A DNA stretch of 64,000 bases from Chloroflexia bacterium SDU3-3 (GCA_009268125.1 WBOU01000004.1:1-64000); one strand, 5' to 3'. Numbered from the stretch's first letter, positions 10,847 to 18,657 are shown. Program-made: numbers and translations. The notes: generated by a model not told the origin, from the sequence alone.

Positions 10847-11260
10847 CTACCGTAGCAGCGGCAGGCTGCCGGTGAGCTTGTTGATGGCTTTCTTGGGGCC
10901 ATGGATGGCGAGGCCGAGGAAGAACAGCTCCTCCAGCGGCATGGTGGCGATCTTGGCCGCGTACTCCTCGTAGAGGCCGCTGGACTGGGCGGCGTTGCTA
11001 AAGCCGATCACCAGCACATCCTCGGCGGCGGCGGCGCGACGCTGGATCTGGGTGAGCGCCTCGCGCGGGGCCTGCAGGATGGGCAGCACCACCTGGGCCA
11101 TGCCTGTGTGGGGCTGGCCCGCGCTATCCACCACATCGGGGCGCAGGCAGTCCTCCATGCGCTGGCCGAGCGTGACGCCCAGGTAGGCCACGGTGTTGGC
11201 CACAATCCCCACCGGCAGCTCGCTATCCACCACGATCACTGACTTGGTCTCGCCTGACAT
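10847..11260 (-). CDS. DUF2000 family protein
   Basis: 137 residues. The N-terminal VIVVDSELPVGIVANTVAYL and the following LGVTLGQRM are characteristic of DUF2000, whose fold resembles peptidyl-tRNA hydrolase II. No biochemical role is established for the family. ATG at 11260 with GGAG upstream. It is divergent from a GntR/FCD regulator with only 68 bases between, so that regulator is the obvious candidate to control it. Confidence 0.82.
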   Translation of the reverse strand: MSGETKSVIVVDSELPVGIVANTVAYLGVTLGQRMEDCLRPDVVDSAGQPHTGMAQVVLPILQAPREALTQIQRRAAAAEDVLVIGFSNAAQSSGLYEEYAAKIATMPLEELFFLGLAIHGPKKAINKLTGSLPLLR

Positions 11261-11287
11261 GGTTGCTTCTCCTGCTATATGTTAAAA

Positions 11288-11299
11288 TTGTATCCAATC
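11288..11299. promoter_or_regulatory. possible GntR operator
   Basis: The divergent gap holds ATTGTATCCAAT, an imperfect palindrome (ATTG-N4-CAAT). FadR-type regulators often bind short AT-rich palindromes of this kind. Weak evidence from position and symmetry only. Confidence 0.3.
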
Positions 11300-11328
11300 C
11301 AAACCTATTGTAGAAAAGAGCACCCGAT

Positions 11329-11997
11329 ATGTCAATCTTCGCATCGCAGAACGCGCCCGCCACTGCCGCCGAGCGCATCGCCGCCGCCATTCGGCAGGAG
11401 ATCGAGGGCGGCATGATCGGCGTGGGCGAGCCGCTGCGCCAGGAGGAGATCGCGGCGCGCTTCGCGGCCAGCCGCATCCCTGTGCGCGAGGCGCTGCGCC
11501 TGCTGGAGGCCGAGGGTCTGGTGAAGATCTACCCCAGCAGAGGCGCGTATGTCACCATCCCCGCCCCCGAGAGCATCCGCGAGCTGTACGAGATCCGCGC
11601 CCTGCTGGAGTGCGAGGCGCTGCGGCTGGCCCTGCCAAACCACATCCCCTACGACATGCGCCAGGCCGAGCAGCGCGTGGCCCTGCTAGATGAGGCCGAG
11701 GACAGCGCGACCTGGAGCCAGCTGGACGAGGAGCTGCACGCCATCCTCTACCAGCCCGCCCAGCGCCCGCAGCTGCTGGAGCTGATCGCCGCGCTGCGAC
11801 GGCGCGTAAACCACTTCTACTACCTGGCCCACCGCCCCAGCGACTACCGCGCAGGCTGCCAGGCCGAGCACCGCGCCCTGCTGGCCGCCTGCCGCTCGGG
11901 CGACGCCGCCCAGGCCACGCAGGCACTGGCCGAGCACCTGCGCCACGCGGGCGAGGTGGTGGCCAGATACAGCGCCCAGGTGCGTATCCCGCGCTAG
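11329..11997 (+). CDS. GntR-family transcriptional regulator, FCD type
   Basis: 222 residues. A winged helix at about 8-75 (ERIAAAIRQEIEGGMIG, EEIAARFAASRIPVREALR, GLVKIYPSRGAYV) is followed by an all-helical FCD ligand domain (80-215). DEELHAILY and CQAEHRALLAAC supply the usual acidic and His metal/ligand residues. It is likely a metabolite-responsive repressor. It is divergent from DUF2000. Confidence 0.9.
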   Translation: MSIFASQNAPATAAERIAAAIRQEIEGGMIGVGEPLRQEEIAARFAASRIPVREALRLLEAEGLVKIYPSRGAYVTIPAPESIRELYEIRALLECEALRLALPNHIPYDMRQAEQRVALLDEAEDSATWSQLDEELHAILYQPAQRPQLLELIAALRRRVNHFYYLAHRPSDYRAGCQAEHRALLAACRSGDAAQATQALAEHLRHAGEVVARYSAQVRIPR

Positions 11998-12021
11998 CAT
12001 GCTATACTTGCCTCGCCTCAC

Positions 12022-12095
12022 GGGGCCGTAGCTCAACGGAAGAACAATTGCCTTGCTCAGGCGAAAGGGTGAAGGTTCGAGTCCTTCCAGCCCCT
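12022..12095 (+). tRNA. tRNA-like gene, anticodon reads GCU (odd)
   Basis: Acceptor GGGGCCG pairs with CAGCCCC (one C-A mismatch), D-stem GCTC/GAAC (one C-A mismatch) with a 7-base loop, anticodon stem TTGCC/GGCGA, loop TTGCTCA, and T-arm GAAGG-TTCGAGT-CCTTC. The anticodon would be GCT at 12055-12057, that of serine, but the variable loop is short (6 bases) whereas bacterial tRNA-Ser has a long arm, and base 37 is C. It may be a decaying or reassigned tRNA. No CCA is encoded. A TATACT box at 12003-12008 may drive the array. Confidence 0.6.
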
Positions 12096-12101
12096 CCCGC
12101 T

Positions 12102-12173
12102 GGGACGGTAGCTCAAAGGAAGAGCGGCGGGTTCATAACCCGAGGGGTGGGGGTTCGAGTCCCCCGCGTCCCG
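12102..12173 (+). tRNA. tRNA with CAU anticodon (Met type)
   Basis: Acceptor GGGACGG/GCGTCCC (last pair G-G), D-stem GCTC/GAGC with loop AAAGGAA, anticodon CAT at 12134-12136, T-arm GGGGG-TTCGAGT-CCCCC. Three G-C pairs close the anticodon stem as in initiator tRNA, but bases 1 and 72 pair, unlike an initiator. Elongator Met or Ile2 are alternatives. No CCA encoded. Confidence 0.8.
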
Positions 12174-12189
12174 CCCAATCGACACATAC

Positions 12190-12262
12190 GGGGCTATAGC
12201 TCAAAGGAAGAGCAGCGCTCTGCAAAAGCGTATGGGTGGAGGTTCAAGTCCTCCTAGCCCCT
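12190..12262 (+). tRNA. tRNA-Cys (GCA)
   Basis: Acceptor GGGGCTA/TAGCCCC, D-stem GCTC/GAGC with loop AAAGGAA, anticodon stem GCGCT/AGCGT, loop CTGCAAA with GCA at 12222-12224, T-arm GGAGG-TTCAAGT-CCTCC. All stems pair. No CCA encoded. Confidence 0.88.
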
Positions 12263-12308
12263 CCCTCGCGGGAGCCTAGCGATCATCCCGCCCTAAGGTA
12301 GTATCTAG

Positions 12309-12380
12309 GGGGCTGTAGTTCAAGGGAAGAACGCCACCATGTCAAGGTGGAGCGTGGAGGTTCAAGTCCTTCCGGCCCCT
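12309..12380 (+). tRNA. tRNA-Asp (GTC)
   Basis: Acceptor GGGGCTG/CGGCCCC, D-stem GTTC/GAAC with loop AAGGGAA, anticodon stem CCACC/GGTGG, loop ATGTCAA with GTC at 12341-12343, T-arm GGAGG-TTCAAGT-CCTTC (one G-T pair). No CCA encoded. Confidence 0.88.
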
Positions 12381-12442
12381 CCCCCTGGGGACCGCGCCCA
12401 GGCAAAAGGCGCAGCCATACCAGCACGAGCGAGCGAGCGACG

Positions 12443-13822
12443 ATGACCTACCCCTTCAGCCAGGATGAGCTAGCGACATGCCTGCGGGTGCTGCAGGCCG
12501 TGGCCGACGACCCGGCCATGATCAACGAGCACGAGCGCTTCAAGGCCCTGGTGGCCAAGATCCACCAGGTGGGCAAGCGCCAGCAGCGCGCCGCCCGCGC
12601 CGCCGAGCGCACCGCGCAGGACAGCGCCGCGCTGGGCACGGCCCAGATGCGCAGGCACCAGCTTCAGCTCGGGCCGCCCGCGCTGCCCGCGCCGCAGCCG
12701 AGCCAGCCCGCCACGCTGCACGCCGCGCGCCCCTGCTACTGCTGCAAGCGCCCGTTCACCCAGGTGCACTTCTTCTACCATATGCTCTGCCCCGAGTGCG
12801 CGGCGCTGAACTACGCCAAGCGCCACCAGCGCGCCGACCTCGCGGGCCGGGTCGCGCTGGTCACCGGCGGGCGGGTGAAGATCGGCTACGAGGTGGCGCT
12901 GCGGCTACTGCGCGACGGCGCGCGGGTGATCGTGACCACGCGCTTCCCGCAGAGCGCGGCGATGCGCTTCGCCGCCGAGGCCGACTTCGAGGCATGGGCC
13001 GGGCGGCTGCAGATCTACGCGCTCGACCTGCGCCACATCCCCACCGTCGAGGCCTTCGCGCGCCACCTGGCCGCCAGCGAGCCAGCGCTCGACATCCTGA
13101 TCAACAACGCCGCGCAGACGATCAAGCGCCCCGCCGGGTTCTACCGCCACCTGCTGGAGCAGGAGGGCAAGCCAGCGCCCGCGCATGTCGCGCCGCTGCT
13201 GCCCGCCGCGCCCATGCCCAGCGCGCCGCTGCTGGAGGCCACGCCGGGCTACCAGGGCGCGCTGCCCGCCCTGCGCGACTACTTCCCCGAGGGCCTGCTG
13301 GACCTGGATGGGCAGCAGGTAGACCACACGCCCACCAACAGCTGGGTGCTGCGGCTCGACCAGGTGGGCACGGTGGAGCTGCTAGAGGTGCAGCTGGTCA
13401 ACGCCATCGCGCCGTTCGTGCTGGCCGCCCAGCTCAAGCCGCTGATGCTGCGCTCGCCGCACGCCCGCCGCTTCGTGGTGCATGTCTCGGCCATGGAGGG
13501 CCAGTTCAGCCGCGCGAGCAAGACGGTCTACCACCCCCACACCAACATGGCCAAGGCCGCGCTGAACATGCTCACCCGCACATCCGCCGCCGACTATGCC
13601 CAGGACGGCATCTACATGAACAGCGTGGACACCGGCTGGGTGACGGACGAGAACCCCGCCGAGAAGCGCGACCGCATCATCGAGCGCAGCGGCTTCACCC
13701 CGCCGCTGGACAATATCGACGGCATGGCCCGCATCTACGACCCGATCGCCCAGGGCGTGGGCAGCGCCGAGACGCCGCTCTACGGCCACTTTCTCAAGGA
13801 CTTCCGCCCCTTCCCCTGGTAG
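12443..13822 (+). CDS. SDR-family oxidoreductase with N-terminal Cys-rich segment
   Basis: 459 residues. A helical, charged N-terminus (1-75) is followed by a zinc-ribbon-like CYCC...CPEC (residues about 94-117), then an SDR domain from about 132: LVTGGRVKIGYEVA for NAD(P) binding, LDILINNAA near 215. The usual catalytic YxxxK is altered: the segment reads YHPHTNMAK, so the residue four before the Lys is Thr and the nearest Tyr is eight before it. A long insert (about 235-310) precedes this. I recall proteins of this architecture with the HPHTNMAK sequence, so the change is probably ancestral rather than damage. Enzyme activity is uncertain. The gene follows the tRNA array directly. Confidence 0.75.
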   Translation: MTYPFSQDELATCLRVLQAVADDPAMINEHERFKALVAKIHQVGKRQQRAARAAERTAQDSAALGTAQMRRHQLQLGPPALPAPQPSQPATLHAARPCYCCKRPFTQVHFFYHMLCPECAALNYAKRHQRADLAGRVALVTGGRVKIGYEVALRLLRDGARVIVTTRFPQSAAMRFAAEADFEAWAGRLQIYALDLRHIPTVEAFARHLAASEPALDILINNAAQTIKRPAGFYRHLLEQEGKPAPAHVAPLLPAAPMPSAPLLEATPGYQGALPALRDYFPEGLLDLDGQQVDHTPTNSWVLRLDQVGTVELLEVQLVNAIAPFVLAAQLKPLMLRSPHARRFVVHVSAMEGQFSRASKTVYHPHTNMAKAALNMLTRTSAADYAQDGIYMNSVDTGWVTDENPAEKRDRIIERSGFTPPLDNIDGMARIYDPIAQGVGSAETPLYGHFLKDFRPFPW

Positions 13823-13850
13823 CCCTGTGACCCTAGCTGACACAGGGCCA
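13823..13850. promoter_or_regulatory. palindrome site 1, upstream of STM4015
   Basis: TGTGACC-CTAGC-TGACACA at 13826-13844 matches the 19-bp TGTGACA-N5-TGTCACA motif at 12 of 14 arm positions, with the same five-base centre spacing, 47 bases before the STM4015 start. Outer bases GCCCTGTG/CACAGGGC (13823-13849) also form a hairpin, so it could instead be a weak terminator of the SDR gene. Confidence 0.5.
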
Positions 13851-13890
13851 TGCTAGATTTTGGCCGTCATTCAGCCAAGGAGCAACACAC

Positions 13891-14829
13891 ATGGGAATCT
13901 ACGAGCACCCCGACACGATCGACGGCATCCGCATCACCGCCTGGGATGCGGAGAAGCCAGACCTGACCGGCGAGGCCTACTCGATCGCACTCGACTACGA
14001 CGATGGAGTGCGCGGCGCGACCTGGGTAGACACCTTCGCCGGGCTGCTAGAGGCCGTGCCCGGCGAGCAGATCCAGGGCATGGTGGTGGGCTGCTGGGAG
14101 GAGGCCTACGACGCCAATGGCGCAGCGGAGGCGATCGTGGAGGCGCTGGTGAGCGCCAGCGAGCAGCTGCCCAACCTGCGCGCCCTGTTTTTCGGCGACA
14201 TCACCGGCGAGGAGTGCGAGATCTCGTGGATCCAGCAGACCGACATCTCGCCGCTGTTTGGCGCGTTCCCGAAGCTGGAGTACCTGCGGGTGCGCGGCGG
14301 CGGCGGCCTGGCGGTAGGCAGCATCCGCCACGCCAGCCTGAAGACGCTGATCGTGGAGGCGGGCGGCCTGCCCAGCGCAGTGGTGCGGGCCTGCTGCGCC
14401 GCCGACCTGCCCGCGCTGGAGCACCTGGAGATCTGGCTGGGCACCGCCGAGTACGGCGGCGACGCCACGCCCGAAGATGTGGCCCCGCTGCTGGCCGGGC
14501 AGGGCTTCCCCAGCCTGCGCTACCTGGGCCTGCGCGACAGCGAGATCGTGGACCAGATCGCCCCGCTGGTGGCCAGCGCGCCGATTGTCGAGCGCATCCA
14601 GGTGCTGGATCTCTCGCTGGGCACGCTCACCGACGCGGGTGCGCAGGCCCTGCTCGAAAGCCCCGCCGTGGCCAAACTGCAGAAGCTCGACCTGCACCAC
14701 CACTACTGCTCGGATGCGATGATGGAGCGGCTGGCCAAGCTCGGGCCGGAGGTCGACCTGGACGATCAAGAAGAGACCGACGACGACGGCGACGGCGATG
14801 TGTGGCGCTACGTGGCGGTAAGCGAGTAG
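13891..14829 (+). CDS. STM4015 family LRR-like protein, copy 1
   Basis: 312 residues. Recognised as the STM4015 family: EQIQGMVVGCWEEAYD, LPNLRALFFGDITGEECEISWI near 95-115, then leucine-rich strands (LEYLRVRGG, LKTLIVEAGGL, LEHLEIWLGT, LRYLGLRDSEI, IQVLDLSLGTLTDAGAQAL, LQKLDLHHHYCSD). An acidic tail precedes a conserved WRYVAVSE end. It is the non-enzymatic member of the STM4011-STM4015 set and may be the substrate or scaffold for the ATP-grasp and radical SAM partners; that is inference. AAGGAG precedes the ATG. A second copy follows after 20 bases. Confidence 0.85.
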   Translation: MGIYEHPDTIDGIRITAWDAEKPDLTGEAYSIALDYDDGVRGATWVDTFAGLLEAVPGEQIQGMVVGCWEEAYDANGAAEAIVEALVSASEQLPNLRALFFGDITGEECEISWIQQTDISPLFGAFPKLEYLRVRGGGGLAVGSIRHASLKTLIVEAGGLPSAVVRACCAADLPALEHLEIWLGTAEYGGDATPEDVAPLLAGQGFPSLRYLGLRDSEIVDQIAPLVASAPIVERIQVLDLSLGTLTDAGAQALLESPAVAKLQKLDLHHHYCSDAMMERLAKLGPEVDLDDQEETDDDGDGDVWRYVAVSE

Positions 14830-14849
14830 CGAGAGCCAAGGAGGGGCCA

Positions 14850-15782
14850 GTGACCATCTACGAGCACGCAGACACTATCGACGGGCTGCCCGTCACCGAG
14901 TGGAACCCCGACGAGCCAGGCTGCGATGGTGTGGCCTACGCCATCCGCATCGACTACGACCAAGCCGAGGAAGGCCTCACCTGGGTCGATGTCTTCGCCA
15001 GCTTGCTCGACAGCGTGCCAAACGAGCAGATCCAGGGCATGGTGGTGGGATGCTGGGAAGAGGCTTTCGATAACGGCGCTTCCGAGGCCATAGTCGAGGC
15101 GTTGGTGAGCGCCAGCGAGCGTCTGCCCAACCTGCGCGCCCTGTTTTTCGGCGACATCACCGGCGAGGAGTGCGAGATCTCGTGGATCCAGCAGACCGAC
15201 ATCTCGCCGCTGTTTGGCGCGCTCCCGAAGCTGGAGTACCTGCGGGTGCGCGGCGGCGGCGGCCTGGCGGTGGGCAGCATCCGCCACGCCAGCCTGAAGA
15301 CGCTGATCGTGGAGACGGGCGGGCTGCCGGGCGATGTGGCGCGAGCCTGCTGCGCCGCCGACATGCCCGCGCTGGAGCACCTAGAGCTATGGCTGGGCAC
15401 CGAGCGCTACGGCGGCACCAGCGCGCCCGAGGATGTGGCCCCGCTGCTGGCAGGCCAGGGCTTCCCCAAGCTGCGCTACCTGGGCCTGCGCGACAGCGAG
15501 ATCGTGGACCAGATCGCCCCGCTGGTGGCCAGCGCGCCGATCACCCAGCGCATCCAGGTGCTGGATCTCTCGCTCGGCACGCTCACCGACGCGGGCGCGC
15601 AGGCCTTGCTGGAAAGCCCCGTCATCGCCAAGCTGCAGAAGCTCGATCTGCACCACCACTACTGCTCCGACGCGATGATGGAGCAGCTGTCCAAGCTCGG
15701 GCCGCAGGTGGATGTCAGCGATCAGCAGAAGCCCTACAACCACAGCGGCGAGCTGTGGCGCTACGTGGCGGTAAGCGAATGA
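14850..15782 (+). CDS. STM4015 family LRR-like protein, copy 2
   Basis: 310 residues with a GTG start, AAGGAGG (14838-14844) upstream. It differs from copy 1 mainly in the first 75 residues and the acidic region before the WRYVAVSE end. The middle is almost identical; 99 bases (15123-15221) match copy 1 (14167-14265) without a difference, which points to a recent duplication or gene conversion. The LRR-like strands and the HHHYCSDAMME segment are retained. The stop overlaps the STM4014 start. Confidence 0.85.
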   Translation: MTIYEHADTIDGLPVTEWNPDEPGCDGVAYAIRIDYDQAEEGLTWVDVFASLLDSVPNEQIQGMVVGCWEEAFDNGASEAIVEALVSASERLPNLRALFFGDITGEECEISWIQQTDISPLFGALPKLEYLRVRGGGGLAVGSIRHASLKTLIVETGGLPGDVARACCAADMPALEHLELWLGTERYGGTSAPEDVAPLLAGQGFPKLRYLGLRDSEIVDQIAPLVASAPITQRIQVLDLSLGTLTDAGAQALLESPVIAKLQKLDLHHHYCSDAMMEQLSKLGPQVDVSDQQKPYNHSGELWRYVAVSE

Positions 15783-16927
15783 AGGTGGTGGTCGTCGGCA
15801 ACCCCGGCAGCAGGCGGGTGGAGCTGCTCCAGGCCGCGCTGGCCGGGCTGGGCATGCCGCCCGCCGCGCTGGTGAGCTACGCCGACCTGCTGCAGGGTCG
15901 CGCCGAGCTGGCCCAGCACATGTGCGCAGGCGACCTGCTGCGCATCGAGTCGCCGGGGAAGGATGACGAGGTCGAGCGGCTGCTGCTGGCCGCAGGCGCG
16001 CGGGCCGCCGCCGAGGAGGGCGCGTTCGCGCATATGGACGCCCGGCAGCTGGCCGCGCTGGCCCACGAGAAGGGCGAGATCCTGCTGCCCCGCCAGTGGT
16101 ACCACGGCCTGCTGGCCGCGCTGGCCCTGCTGAAGCGCCAGATCGCAGCGTGCCCGCCCCACCGCGCCATGGCCGACCCCGACGACATCGCCGCCATGTT
16201 CGACAAGCCCGAGAGCCACCGCCGCATGCTGGCCGCCCAGGTGGCCGTGCCCCGCACCCTGGGCACGCCGCGCTGCTACGACGAGCTGTCCGAGGCCATG
16301 GCCCGCGAGCGCTGCCCCCGCGTGTTTGTGAAGTTGGCCCACGGCTCCAGCGCGTCGGGCGTGGTGGCCTACCAGGTGGGCGGCGGGCAGCACATGGCCA
16401 CCACCACGGTGGAGATGCAGCGCGGCGGCGATGGCGCGATCCGCCTGTTCAACAGCCGCCGCATCCGCAGCTACCGCGACCAGCGCGAGATCGCGGCGCT
16501 GATCGACGCGCTGTGCCGCCACCGCGCCCACGTGGAGCAGTGGCTGCCCAAGGCGGGCATGGCGGGCATGGCCTTCGACATGCGCGTGCTGGTGGTGGCA
16601 GGCCAGGCCCGCCACACGGTGGCCCGCATGAGCCGCAGCCCCATGACCAACCTGCACCTGCTGAACAGCCGGGGCGACGCGGGCGCGGTGGCTGAGCGCA
16701 TGGGCGGCGCGGCCTGGGCCGCCGCCATGGCCGCCTGCCAGCGGGCGGCGGCCTGCTTCCCGCGCAGCCTGCACGCCGGGGTCGACCTGCTGATCGCGCC
16801 CGACTTCCGCCGCCACGCCGTGCTGGAGATCAACGCGTTTGGCGACCTGCTGCCCGGCATCACCCACCAGGGGCACGACACCTACACCGCCGAGCTGCTG
16901 GCCGCGCTGGGGGAGGAGAGCCGCTAA
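15779..16927 (+). CDS. STM4014 family ATP-grasp protein
   Basis: 382 residues. N-terminal MKVVVVGNPGSRRVELLQ, then the ATP-grasp region: FDKPESHRRMLAAQ near 140, VFVKLAHGSSASGVVAY near 185, FDMRVLVVAG near 262, and VLEINAFGDLLPG near the end, where Glu-x-Asn binds magnesium. The family is expected to ligate a carboxylate to an amine using ATP. ATG overlaps the TGA of copy 2 (15779-15782), so the three genes are one operon. Its TAA stop is the first three bases of a TAACCACGAAGG dispersed repeat, so its original 3' end may have been altered. Confidence 0.87.
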   Translation: MKVVVVGNPGSRRVELLQAALAGLGMPPAALVSYADLLQGRAELAQHMCAGDLLRIESPGKDDEVERLLLAAGARAAAEEGAFAHMDARQLAALAHEKGEILLPRQWYHGLLAALALLKRQIAACPPHRAMADPDDIAAMFDKPESHRRMLAAQVAVPRTLGTPRCYDELSEAMARERCPRVFVKLAHGSSASGVVAYQVGGGQHMATTTVEMQRGGDGAIRLFNSRRIRSYRDQREIAALIDALCRHRAHVEQWLPKAGMAGMAFDMRVLVVAGQARHTVARMSRSPMTNLHLLNSRGDAGAVAERMGGAAWAAAMAACQRAAACFPRSLHAGVDLLIAPDFRRHAVLEINAFGDLLPGITHQGHDTYTAELLAALGEESR

Positions 16928-17090
16928 CCACGAAGGCGCGAAGGGCAGAACGATGTACCACCAAGGCTCCAAGACGCCAAGAAGGGGAAACCGTTAACCA
17001 CGAAGACGCGAAGGCACGAAGGGGATGAAAGAAGCGATTCATCACTAAGACGCGAAAGATTTTTACCACCAAGACACCAAGGAAACAAAC
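16925..17090. repeat. dispersed intergenic repeat, CCACGAAGACGCGAAGG family (two units)
   Basis: Begins with the STM4014 stop codon. Two tandem units: CCACGAAGGCGCGAAGG then ACCACCAAGGCTCCAAGA, and a second CCACGAAGACGCGAAGG with ACCACCAAGACACCAAGG. Confidence 0.8.
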
Positions 17091-17103
17091 GGTAATAGAA
17101 AAT

Positions 17104-17400
17104 GGCGATGGGCCAGCCCTCCCCACCCGGCCCATGCGGCGAAGGTGCCGCAGAAGTTTTGATGGCCATATGCACGAACACCAGCAGCCAGGAAATGGCA
17201 CTGGAACGCCTAAAATTGGGGGTTCGAAGGGGGCATCGTCCCCTCGCGGGGTTCATAGGGGCCAGCCCCTATGAACCCCGCGTAGGGCACACACAACCAA
17301 TCACGAGGAACCATTATCATCGAAGCGCCAACGGTCGGCCCGACCGGGCAACGCTGCAAGCATTGCCTACGGTCGACCTATCTCGACCCCACCCGAAAAG
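17104..17400. repeat. palindromic dispersed element, GGCCATATGCACGAACACCAG family, copy 1
   Basis: Contains GATGGGCC...GGCCCATGCGGCGAAGG (the arms that flank the 21-bp arrays elsewhere, here without an array), then GGCCATATGCACGAACACCA, then a strong hairpin (GGGGTTCATAGGGGC at 17256-17270 with its complement just after) and a segment AAGCATTGCCTACGGT shared with the 41.6 and 41.8 kb copies. It fills the gap between STM4014 and the EVE-like gene. Confidence 0.75.
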
Positions 17401-17429
17401 CACACAGCGCTATGCGCAAGGAGGCCCAC

Positions 17430-17987
17430 ATGAGCGTGCGACTGCTGAGCGACCCACACGGGCTATTCTACGATATCTTCGACATGTTCGAGTCGGCACT
17501 GGATGGTGAGCAGTGGACCGACCGCTGGCCATGCGGCGCAAACCGCAAGATCGCCGTGGGCGACACGGCCTTTATCGTGGTGGCGGGCGAGCAGGGCAGC
17601 CCGGCGATCTTCGCCCGCGCCCAGGTCATCGCTGCCGACGAGCGCGACCAGGTGCGGCTGCTCGACCCGGATAGCGCCGACCTGAGCGAGGCCTACTGCC
17701 GCAACGTGCTGGGGGCCGACCCGCAGATCCTGTTTGTGCGCATCGTGGTCGACAGCGTGGTGAACCCCTTCGCCGCCGACGCCGAGGGCGAGGATCTGGA
17801 GGAGCTGCTGGCCCTGGCCGAGCTGGACCAGCCCGCATGCGTGGGCACCGACCTGCCCGCCATGGCGCTCTCCGGCGAGGCGCTGCCGGAGGCCTGCGCC
17901 GCCCTGGTGCAGGAGCGCTGGGAGGGCCAGATCATCGCGCGCGAGCCGCACGGCAAGGCCACCCGGCTGCCCACCAAGGAGGAGTAG
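17430..17987 (+). CDS. EVE/PUA-like domain protein, unknown
   Basis: 185 residues. 'WPCGANRKIAVGDTAFIVVAGEQ', 'PAIFARAQVIAAD' and a following beta-rich section resemble EVE/PUA-like domains, which bind modified bases in nucleic acids; the C-terminal third is acidic then basic and unassigned. The ATG at 17430 has AAGGAGG upstream and is preferred over an in-frame ATG six codons earlier. It stands between the two halves of the STM401x cluster. The domain assignment is by pattern only. Confidence 0.55.
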   Translation: MSVRLLSDPHGLFYDIFDMFESALDGEQWTDRWPCGANRKIAVGDTAFIVVAGEQGSPAIFARAQVIAADERDQVRLLDPDSADLSEAYCRNVLGADPQILFVRIVVDSVVNPFAADAEGEDLEELLALAELDQPACVGTDLPAMALSGEALPEACAALVQERWEGQIIAREPHGKATRLPTKEE

Positions 17988-18291
17988 CGGGCAGAACTCA
18001 CTCAATGATCACGATGCAACCCCACAGTTATAGGGGCGGATTTTATGTCCGCCCACAGTGCATTGTATGCATCGGATGCCACACGATGAGTCAATGCACC
18101 CAATAAACCATAGCGGGCGGGCACGAGATCCGCCCCTACGGCATTGTGGAATGCAGCAATATCGATGGATTAGGCTCGACCCAATTTCCATTCCTGATCC
18201 CTGCCCTTATTCATGATGCCCCAAATAGCACCGCACCCGCACATCCGTACTATAATACAGGGGTACAGCCAATCTTTTAAGGAGGCACCCC
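17988..18291. other. intergenic region with an inverted repeat pair and a promoter
   Basis: Two inverted arms, TAGGGGCGGATTTTATGTCC at 18031-18050 and a diverged complement within 18115-18138, each also able to fold on itself (GGGCGGA/TCCGCCC). They lie about 60 bases apart and look like the ends of a small non-autonomous element. A TATAAT box at 18251-18256 and AAGGAGG at 18279-18285 belong to the following CMD gene. No coding sequence seen. Confidence 0.6.
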
Positions 18292-18615
18292 ATGTCGCAG
18301 CCAAAACCCGCCATCAGCAACGCCTTCCAGCTCTTCCTCAGCGAGGCACCCGCGCACGCCCAGGCCTGGATGGCCGCCGTGCACGGCCTCGACGAGGCCA
18401 GCGCGCTCGACAAGAAGACTGAGGAACTGGCCTACATCGCCGTGCTGGCCGCGCTGCGGATGGAGTCGGGCATCCCCTTCCACGTGCAGAGCGCCAAGCA
18501 GGCCGGGGCCTCGCGCGGCGAGGTGGTGAGCGCGGTGCTGCTGGGCCTACCCGCCGCAGGCAACGGCGTCACCCAGTCGCTACCCGCCGCGCTGGCCGCG
18601 TACGACGCGGAGTAG
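18292..18615 (+). CDS. carboxymuconolactone decarboxylase (AhpD-like) family protein without the CxxC
   Basis: 107 residues with the all-helical CMD fold: LDKKTEELAYIAVLAALRM, then FHVQSAKQAGASRGEVVSAVLL. In AhpD-type proteins the first segment ends in CxxC before a conserved His; here those positions read M-E-S-G and the His is kept. It therefore cannot act as a disulfide-based peroxidase partner. Role unknown. Strong AAGGAGG before the ATG and TATAAT at 18251. Confidence 0.78.
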   Translation: MSQPKPAISNAFQLFLSEAPAHAQAWMAAVHGLDEASALDKKTEELAYIAVLAALRMESGIPFHVQSAKQAGASRGEVVSAVLLGLPAAGNGVTQSLPAALAAYDAE

Positions 18616-18638
18616 GCACCGCAGAAAACCACCCCGCC

Positions 18639-18657
18639 TGTGACACAACCTGTCACC
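18639..18657. promoter_or_regulatory. palindrome site 2, upstream of the methyltransferase-STM4013 operon
   Basis: TGTGACA-CAACC-TGTCACC: 13 of 14 arm bases fit TGTGACA-N5-TGTCACA. It ends 57 bases before the methyltransferase ATG at 18715. Confidence 0.6.

Noticed and set aside
12048-12257. Small protein across the tRNA array
   Set aside because: The frame lies wholly within three tRNA genes with good cloverleaf folds.
13919-13937. Further TGTGACA-N5-TGTCACA sites in coding sequence near STM4015
   Set aside because: I looked for more copies along the STM401x and DUF4132 genes and found none that keep both arms and the five-base spacing beyond the four listed.
16928-17100. Transposase remnant in the repeat zones
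   Set aside because: No frame in any repeat region shows transposase motifs; the repeats look non-autonomous.
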